From positions 2,108,001 through 2,172,000 of the forward strand of contig CBDHFM010000030.1 of assembly GCA_965262505.1 (NCBI GenBank): a stretch of 64,000 nt of DNA, written 5' to 3'. Of this stretch, positions 59,089-64,000 are shown piece after piece. Numbering within the stretch: position 1 is the stretch's first letter; the number at the start of each line of letters is the position of its first letter. Origin of the DNA: JACPPO01 sp965262505. GTDB taxonomy: Bacteria; Acidobacteriota; Vicinamibacteria; Vicinamibacterales; UBA2999. The position numbers and the translations under genes were made by a program. Under the pieces are notes generated by a model that saw only the letters and a program-made list of their open reading frames with translations, did not search any database and was not told where the DNA came from.

Positions 59089-59095
59089 GCCTAAC
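59089..59095 (+). promoter_or_regulatory. attC-like core site GCCTAAC after the DUF3883 gene
   Basis: GCCTAAC fits the R'' core (RYYYAAC), is the exact complement of the GTTAGGC at 58205, and follows the stop codon by ten bases. No matching GTTRRRY closes an attC before the methyltransferase fragment, so any attC here is incomplete. Confidence 0.35.
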
Positions 59096-59172
59096 ACCGA
59101 ATGGAGAGTCGTGATCGGAGTCGCCGTCGCCGAACACGCCCTCGGGCGCGATGACCGCCGGGCGCGGCCCGG

Positions 59173-59370
59173 TCAGGACCCCGGCTGCCAGAGCGCCACG
59201 ATCATCCCATCGCGGATCGGCATCAGCGAGCTGATCCACGATGGACGGCTCGCGAGGGCGCGCGTGAGGGCGCGCACGCCCTCGGTCGCGGCCGACCGGT
59301 CGGCCGCGTCGAAGATCCGCCCACCCCAGAGCATGTTGTCCACGATCAGCAGGCCGCCGGGCCGCAGCGT
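59173..59370 (-). pseudogene. O-methyltransferase, C-terminal fragment
   Basis: About 66 codons on the minus strand read LRPGGLLIVDNMLWGGRIFD, ADRSAATEGVRALTRALASR and SLMPIRDGMIVALW. This is the C-terminal part of caffeoyl-CoA-type (family 3) O-methyltransferases, including the metal-binding Asp-Asn of VDN. The frame begins exactly at the end of IS5 copy B, so the N-terminal two thirds were removed. The other side of the IS carries unrelated sequence, so this was not a simple insertion. Confidence 0.7.
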
Positions 59371-60452
59371 GGCGTTGTTGCACGAATCGTCACTGGCCCG
59401 CACGATGCCAATCGACAAGATCCTCACCGGCCGATGCGATACGACACTGGTCGGCCGAGGGCGGTCATCCGATTGAGGATCTCACAGCCGAGGACGGCCT
59501 CACTCCCCTGCCCAGCTGGACTCCGGGCGCGAAGGCCATCGCCGATGATGGACTTGTATCGGAAGAACGTATTCTCCACCCGGCCCTGACGATGGTACCC
59601 TGACGCCTTCTTCCACTGGCGCCGGCCGAGCGTCTTCACCAACGTGATCGTCCGATCCCGCGCAGGCGACCGCGGGCCGTGCCCAGAGACGTTCGCCGTC
59701 TTCGCCGGTGGGATGACCACCGTCGCACCCCGCGCCCCCGCCGTTTCGTAGACGGCGACCGTGTCATAGGCCGCATCAGCGGTGACGCGCACGAGAGGGC
59801 CATCGACGGCGGTGAGCAGATCGAGGGCGGTGGTGGCATCATCACCCGTCTCCTCGGTCAGCGTGTGGACACGGATCACGCCGGACTGATCGACGCCAAG
59901 GTGGAGCTTCCGCCAGCCACGCCGGCCGCGGCCCCCGTGTTTCGCGGCCGCCCACTCACCTGCCCCGATGATGGACAGCCCCGTGCTGTCGAGCACGAGA
60001 TGGATGCCCTTGCCGGGCGGGACCGGCCGCAGACGGCGCCTCAGATGCTGACTGCGCCTGGAGAGCGTCGTATAGTCGGGGGCGGAGAGGTCGAGGCGCA
60101 TCATCCCGAACAGGGCGTGCAGGAACCCTTCAGCCTGGCGCAGCGGGAGATGGTAGAGGAGCCGCAGGGTCAGGGCGGTCTCGATGGCGAGATCCGAGTA
60201 GCGCCGCTGCCCACCCCGCCGGCCGCTCTGGCGGGGCGTCCAGGCAGCGACCGCTTCCGAGGACAGCCACACCGTCACATCGCCGCGTCGAACGAGGGCC
60301 CGGTTATAGGCCGCCCAGTTCGCAACGCGGTACTTCGTCTTATACGTGGGATGGACCTTCGACTTCATCCCTGTAGTGTGGCTCCTGCGGAGGGTCCCGA
60401 GAAGTGCGGGCCACGCCGCCCTACCCGCAACGGGTATTCATGCAACAACGCC
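59371..60452 (-). mobile_element. IS5-family element, complete (copy B)
   Basis: The terminal repeats are GGCGTTGTTGCACGAAT at 59371 and its near complement ATTCATGCAACAACGCC ending at 60452. The element is 1,082 bp with one intact transposase gene. No clear target duplication is visible. Left flank is an O-methyltransferase fragment, right flank a different transposase remnant. Confidence 0.92.
59424..60368 (-). CDS. IS5-family transposase (copy B)
   Basis: The 314-residue DDE transposase has KYRVANWAAYNRALVRRGDV at the N-terminus, IHLVLDSTGLSIIGAGEW (first Asp), VRVTADAAYDTVAVYE (second Asp) and GRVENTFFRYKSIIGDGLRA (Glu), as in IS5-group elements. The frame is intact. It is nearly identical to the transposase of copy C and to the fragment of copy A. 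Confidence 0.92.
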   Translation of the reverse strand: MKSKVHPTYKTKYRVANWAAYNRALVRRGDVTVWLSSEAVAAWTPRQSGRRGGQRRYSDLAIETALTLRLLYHLPLRQAEGFLHALFGMMRLDLSAPDYTTLSRRSQHLRRRLRPVPPGKGIHLVLDSTGLSIIGAGEWAAAKHGGRGRRGWRKLHLGVDQSGVIRVHTLTEETGDDATTALDLLTAVDGPLVRVTADAAYDTVAVYETAGARGATVVIPPAKTANVSGHGPRSPARDRTITLVKTLGRRQWKKASGYHRQGRVENTFFRYKSIIGDGLRARSPAGQGSEAVLGCEILNRMTALGRPVSYRIGR

Positions 60453-60570
60453 GGTGCTCGCCGCCGCATACGCGGCGCATCCCGAGCGCTTCGTCAAGGG
60501 CCGATCACAACCGGCCGATTTACCTCGCGCGGTGTGGATCAACCCACCCGCGAAGAACACGGCCGCGCAG
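60453..60570 (+). pseudogene. Transposase C-terminal remnant
   Basis: The plus strand encodes VLAAAYAAHPERFVKGRSQP and LPRAVWINPPA, a tail typical of IS3-type integrase-core transposases (YAAHPERFV...P.LP.AVWIN). It starts at the edge of IS5 copy B and lacks the catalytic core. The frame stays open to about 60711, but the later part is not recognisable. Confidence 0.6.
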
Positions 60571-60679
60571 GATGCCCCAGGAACAACGATCGTCATCATG
60601 GACGACCTCCGGGTCGACCAGAGTCGCGACGCCGACGACCATGTCGCCGTCATGATCGTCGACCGCAACGCGACTCTAA
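60571..60679. other. Unassigned junction sequence
   Basis: This lies between the transposase remnant and the ATPase fragment. It is open in the plus frame but not recognisable. I see no promoter or RNA feature. Confidence 0.4.
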
Positions 60680-61263
60680 TTACTGCGCCCTTGGTGTCTC
60701 AATGTCATTGACAGCTTCCGCCTCGGCTTCGACGAAGCCGACGTGAAAGTCCGTCGCCACTAGAGTTCTGAACTGGCAGTCCACTGTTTGAATTTTCCTA
60801 GCTTGCTCTCGAAGGTCCGCCAGAAACGCCAGGTCGTGGGTAAATACGATCACCTGACGATCCTTTGCCGCCCCAACAAGTCTCCGTGCCACATGCTCTC
60901 GGATGTGGTGATCGAAAGAGGACACGGGGTCATCAAAGATCACGCCTGAAGGGTCGTTGCCAAGGTGAAGTTCTGCCAGAAAACATGCAAGGCCGATCGC
61001 TGTGCGCTCGCCCTCGCTAAACACTTTCTCTGGAGATAAGTGCTTCAGTTCAGGACTGACCAAGGGTGTGACTTCCACCTTCGCCTTGTTCGTCTTATGC
61101 ACTAGCAGCCCGTGGTGAAAGTCCGTCTGCATTCGACGAGCGACGCATCCTCGCCGCCTGCGTTGCTCCTCCTTCAAATACAGACCGTATTCTCGGTCGT
61201 CGCGCCTTGTCCCCGAGGCGCCTCGCTCGTCTCGGTGCGACGCCGGATTTTGACCACGGGCTG
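60680..61263 (-). pseudogene. ABC-type ATPase fragment (AAA_13/RloC-like)
   Basis: The last 190 or so codons hold an ABC signature (SPEKVFSEGERTAIGLACFL), Walker B (GVIFDDPVSSFDH) and H-loop (QVIVFTHDLAFLADL), as in the C-terminal head of AAA_13/RloC-type ATPases used in nuclease-linked defence. The N-terminal Walker A and coiled coil are absent. The frame continues upstream only as an out-of-frame reading of the oxidoreductase gene. The sequence after the H-loop is also shorter than usual. It is a broken gene. Confidence 0.7.
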
Positions 61264-62601
61264 CTAGAAGTCCTCTTTTCCGACGTCGACTGTTTCTCCC
61301 TTGTCGTTCTGGTGAAACTTCGCCCAGGCGGTGTTCATCGAGAACATGAGCTGCTTGCCGACTATCTTTTCCACCCAGAGCGGGATGAGGAAACCTCTTT
61401 TGGGGCTGAAGTATCGGTAGTAGTACTTGTCGGATTCCCGCTCCTTGTTGAGTACGTGCCGCGCGCAGAAATCTCCGCAGAAGCTGGCCCAGGGCAAACC
61501 CACACAGCCCATGACGTGATGGATCCACGGGTACTTCCTATCCCGGACAATCGTGGGTAGAAGGTCTCGGGTCATGTCGATGCGGCCGGGCCAATACTGT
61601 ATGAACTGGATATGGTCCATGTCGGGGTAATGCCTGCGCCAGCGCGCGATGACGCTCTCGATCACACTCGGCGTAGTGACGTCCTTGCGCGCAAAGGCCG
61701 TCAGTAGGCTCCCTCCGCCCAAAAGCAAGCGGCCGTCGCCGGTCAGACGCCAATAACTGTAGATCAAGTCGGAATCCCAACATTGCAGCGTCCCGGTCGG
61801 GAAGAGCCGCTCGATGTCCTTTTGGGATAGAGGTTCGCTGACGGCCAGAAAAGTCTGGGCGTGATAGACGTTCCATGAATACGACGTCAGGCTCGAAGTC
61901 GTCTTGTCGGCGCAGAGTATTATCTCATCGGCCGTGACCGAGCCCAGGTCGGTATAAACGGTATGGCCCTCGATCTTGTTGACCCTGGAGGCCTCATGGA
62001 TCATGACCCCATCGTCGAGGAGACCCCTTTTGACTCCCTGCGAATAGAGGAGGGGATTGAGGGTATAGGTGCCGGAATACCGGACGCCACCCGAGAAACC
62101 TTGAGAGCCCATCGCCTGAGGAAGACGCTCGGCGTCATAGAGCTCGGACTGAAGGCCTAGTTCGGTGCGCGTCTTATGCTCGTTTTGGACATCCAGCCAT
62201 TGTCTTTTGGTCTTGCTTAGATAGAGGCAATCCTGTTCGACGAGGTCGCAGTCGAAATCGTATCTCTTGACGGCGCCGCGTATGATGTCGACTCCCCGAC
62301 AGGGAACCGCCCACAATCTCTTGGCGGCCTCGACGCCAAACCGGCGCAGGATCTGGTGGAGTTCGAGTTCGCTGTCGGGCGTCAGGAAGCCGGCGCTTTT
62401 ACCCGTTGTACTCCCTCCACAGACATTGCTTTCAAGAAGGACAGTCTTGACGCCGGCTTGGGAAAGCCTCAGCGCCGCCGAAAGGCCCGCAGTCCCTCCA
62501 CCTATAACGACAACATCGGTCTTCTTTTCGCCGCGAAGCGGTGGGGCCATCGGACTTTTGACCCCCATCAATGTCGTGAACCACCAATTCTGCAGAATCA
62601 T
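61264..62601 (-). CDS. FAD-dependent oxidoreductase (DAO family)
   Basis: The 445-residue flavoprotein has the FAD-binding Rossmann motif VVVIGGGTAGLSAALRLSQA (about 30-49), a GGSTTGKSAGFLT segment, and a C-terminal GLPWASFCGDFCARHV region. The plan resembles D-amino-acid-oxidase/GlpD-like enzymes that act on amines or amino acids. The substrate is unknown. The gene is less GC-rich than the dcw region and lies between two same-orientation IS5 copies, which suggests acquisition. It appears intact. Confidence 0.78.
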   Translation of the reverse strand: MILQNWWFTTLMGVKSPMAPPLRGEKKTDVVVIGGGTAGLSAALRLSQAGVKTVLLESNVCGGSTTGKSAGFLTPDSELELHQILRRFGVEAAKRLWAVPCRGVDIIRGAVKRYDFDCDLVEQDCLYLSKTKRQWLDVQNEHKTRTELGLQSELYDAERLPQAMGSQGFSGGVRYSGTYTLNPLLYSQGVKRGLLDDGVMIHEASRVNKIEGHTVYTDLGSVTADEIILCADKTTSSLTSYSWNVYHAQTFLAVSEPLSQKDIERLFPTGTLQCWDSDLIYSYWRLTGDGRLLLGGGSLLTAFARKDVTTPSVIESVIARWRRHYPDMDHIQFIQYWPGRIDMTRDLLPTIVRDRKYPWIHHVMGCVGLPWASFCGDFCARHVLNKERESDKYYYRYFSPKRGFLIPLWVEKIVGKQLMFSMNTAWAKFHQNDKGETVDVGKEDF

Positions 62602-62715
62602 GATCGCATGAGGTTAACACCTCAATCGGTGGTGCTTGCGCTGTCTGCGAGTTTCGCTAGACTGCAGCCAGACCCGTCGCCCGTCCATGTCGGTAACCAC
62701 TGAGGGAGGTGTTAA
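62602..62715. promoter_or_regulatory. Divergent intergenic region with GGTTAACACC palindrome
   Basis: The region separates the minus-strand oxidoreductase from the plus-strand SRA-like fragment. It contains GAGGTTAACACCTC (62609-62622), a perfect 14-base palindrome just upstream of the oxidoreductase start that could be an operator. GGGAGG precedes the ATG at 62716. Confidence 0.4.
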
Positions 62716-62970
62716 ATGCCATTGCCGCCGCTTGAAGTGGGCCGGACCTATTCATGGGACGAGCTTGCATCGCTGTTCAGCTTCAAGGAGAGCTACCTCG
62801 GCGCGGCCGGTGGCATGGTCTCACGACCGGAACATGACGCCTTGCTGCTCATCACTCACCCCGGCGGCGGGCGGTCGTTTGACTACGAAGACTATTGGGA
62901 CGGTGGGGACCTGATCTACACAGGTCGGGGGAAGACCGGCGACCAGAGCTTGGATGGTCAGAACGGTGAG
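62716..62970 (+). pseudogene. SRA-like domain of an HNH-type restriction enzyme, truncated by IS5
   Basis: The first 85 codons read LEVGRTYSWDELASLFSF, YLGAAGGMVSRPEHDALLLI, HPGGGRSFDYEDYWDGGDLI and YTGRGKTGDQSLDGQN. This resembles the SRA-like base-flipping domain of ScoMcrA-type modification-dependent HNH enzymes. IS5 copy C begins at 62971 and removes the rest, so the nuclease domain is missing here. GGGAGG precedes the ATG by a few bases, so a peptide could still be made. Confidence 0.6.
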
Positions 62971-64000
62971 GCGTTGTTGCATGAATCGTCACTAGCCCGC
63001 ACAATGCCCACCGACAGAATTCTTACCTGCCGATGCGATACGACGCTGGTCGGCCAAGGGCGGTCATCCGATTCAGGATCTCACAGCCGAGGATGACCTC
63101 ACTCCCCTGCCCAGCTGGGCTCCGAGCCCGGAGGCCATCTCCGATAATGGACTTGTATCGGAAGAACGTGTTCTCCACCCGGCTCTGACGATGGTACCCT
63201 GATGCCTTCTTCCAGCGGTGCCGGCCGAGCGTCTTCACCAACGTGATCGTCCGATCCCGCGCGGGTGACCGCGGGCCGTGGCCAGATATGTTCGCCGTCT
63301 TGGCCGGTGGGATTATGACTGTCGCACCCCGCGCCGTCGCCGTTTCGTAGACGGCGACCGTGTCATAGGCGGCGTCAGCGGTGACGCGTACGAGAGGGCC
63401 ATCGACCGCGTTGAGCAGATCGAGGCCGGTGGTCGCATCATCACGCGTCGCCTCGGTCAGCGTGTGGACAAGGATCACGCCTGACTGATCGACGCCAAGG
63501 TGGAGCTTCTTCCAGCCACGCCTGCCGCGGCCACCATGTTTCGCGGCCGCCCACTCACCTGCCCCGACGATGGACAGACCCGTGCTGTCGAGCACGAGAT
63601 GGAGGCCCTCGCCGGGCGGGACCGGTCGCAAACGGCGCCTCAAATGCTGACTGCGCCGGGAGAGCGTCGTATAGTCGGGGGCGGAGAGGTCGAGGCGCAT
63701 CATCCCGAACAAGGCGTGCAGGAACCCTTCGGCCTGGCGCAGCGGGAGATGGTAGAGGAGCCGCAGGGTCAAGGCGGTCTCGATAGCGAGATCCGAGTAG
63801 CGCCGCTGCCCACCCCGCCGGCCGCTCCGGCGGGGCGTCCAGGCAGCGATCGCCTCCGAGGACACCCACACCGTCACATCGCCGCGTCGAACGAGGGCCT
63901 GGTTATAGGCCGGCCAGTTCGCAACGCGATACTTCGTCTTATACGTGGGATGGACCTTTGACTTCATCCCCGTAGTGTGGCTCCTGCGGAGGGTCCAGAG
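62971..64000 (-). mobile_element. IS5-family element (copy C, runs off the window)
   Basis: GCGTTGTTGCATGAATCGTC at 62971 is the shared terminal sequence. The element matches copy B along its length but its right end lies outside the window by roughly 50 bases. It has the same orientation as copy B. Confidence 0.92.
63023..63967 (-). CDS. IS5-family transposase (copy C)
   Basis: The 314-residue protein is almost the same as in copy B, with small changes such as VANWPAYNQALVRRG and GRHRWKKASGYHRQSRVENT. The DDE residues in LVLDSTGLSIVGAGEW, VRVTADAAYDTVAVYE and RVENTFFRYKSIIG are all kept. Intact. Confidence 0.92.
   Translation of the reverse strand: MKSKVHPTYKTKYRVANWPAYNQALVRRGDVTVWVSSEAIAAWTPRRSGRRGGQRRYSDLAIETALTLRLLYHLPLRQAEGFLHALFGMMRLDLSAPDYTTLSRRSQHLRRRLRPVPPGEGLHLVLDSTGLSIVGAGEWAAAKHGGRGRRGWKKLHLGVDQSGVILVHTLTEATRDDATTGLDLLNAVDGPLVRVTADAAYDTVAVYETATARGATVIIPPAKTANISGHGPRSPARDRTITLVKTLGRHRWKKASGYHRQSRVENTFFRYKSIIGDGLRARSPAGQGSEVILGCEILNRMTALGRPASYRIGR

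Noticed and set aside
62711..62717. GTTAAAT as an attC core before the SRA-like gene
   Set aside because: It fits GTTRRRY but overlaps the start codon, has no partner site and is easily explained by chance.

Overview
The window is a high-GC chromosomal segment from a diderm-type bacterium. It carries a meso-DAP-type MurE, lipoproteins with lipoboxes, a secretin-like periplasmic protein, rhomboid, DoxX and phosphatidylcholine synthase. Gene content and style suggest an Acidobacteriota member, most likely Vicinamibacteria-like: a fadN-fadA-fadE-like operon, a fused E1 alpha-beta dehydrogenase, a double-length ThyX and a PASTA-bearing division PBP. The taxonomy is inference; there is no rRNA in the window.

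Layout. 1-3.7 kb: the tail of a malic enzyme, then a KS-repeat lipoprotein gene split cleanly by an IS630 element, then an unknown membrane protein. 3.8-9.9 kb: Nudix hydrolase (minus strand), peptide deformylase, SDR, double-length ThyX, phosphatidylcholine synthase, M20 peptidase and a VOC protein. 9.9-19.5 kb: an SRPBCC gene, then a long minus-strand operon reading fadN-like, two alpha/beta hydrolases, thiolase, acyl-CoA dehydrogenase, DUF1684 lipoprotein, HAD phosphatase, SirB1. 19.6-28.9 kb: beta-propeller protein, fused E1 dehydrogenase, cupin, DoxX, rhomboid, MFS exporter, MurJ, YqeY and a GNAT-like protein. 29-34.1 kb: an ISAzo13-type IS that cuts off the 3' end of an STN-domain gene, then epimerase, glycosyltransferase and a divergent YchF.

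34.3-51 kb is a complete-looking division and cell-wall (dcw) operon: mraZ-rsmH-ftsL-ftsI-murE-murF-mraY-murD-ftsW-murG-murC-ftsQ-ftsA-ftsZ. It has a near-consensus promoter and three GTGGA boxes in 10-bp register, the expected MraZ operator. murB and ddl are absent from it. 51.2-54.5 kb: a TIGR03960-type radical SAM protein, a SpoVG-like small protein, acpS, and a polyphenol-oxidase-family (YfiH) gene truncated by an IS.

54.5-64 kb is an insertion-sequence graveyard. An IS3 remnant is interrupted by a complete IS110 element and abuts a second IS3. Three copies of one IS5-family element (one a fragment) lie among broken genes: a signal-peptide start, an O-methyltransferase tail, an ABC-ATPase fragment and an SRA-like restriction domain. 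Apparently intact cargo is a DUF3883 protein, flanked by integron attC-like core sites, and an FAD oxidoreductase.

The strongest novel signals are: (a) a candidate bridge RNA in the left end of the IS110 element, whose guide-like segments match, in the expected order, the actual target and donor flanks read from this insertion; (b) a dispersed, palindromic, roughly 150-bp intergenic repeat in six copies, some of whose CTAG ends act as stop codons; (c) IS630 and ISAzo13-type insertions whose removal on paper restores sensible reading frames.
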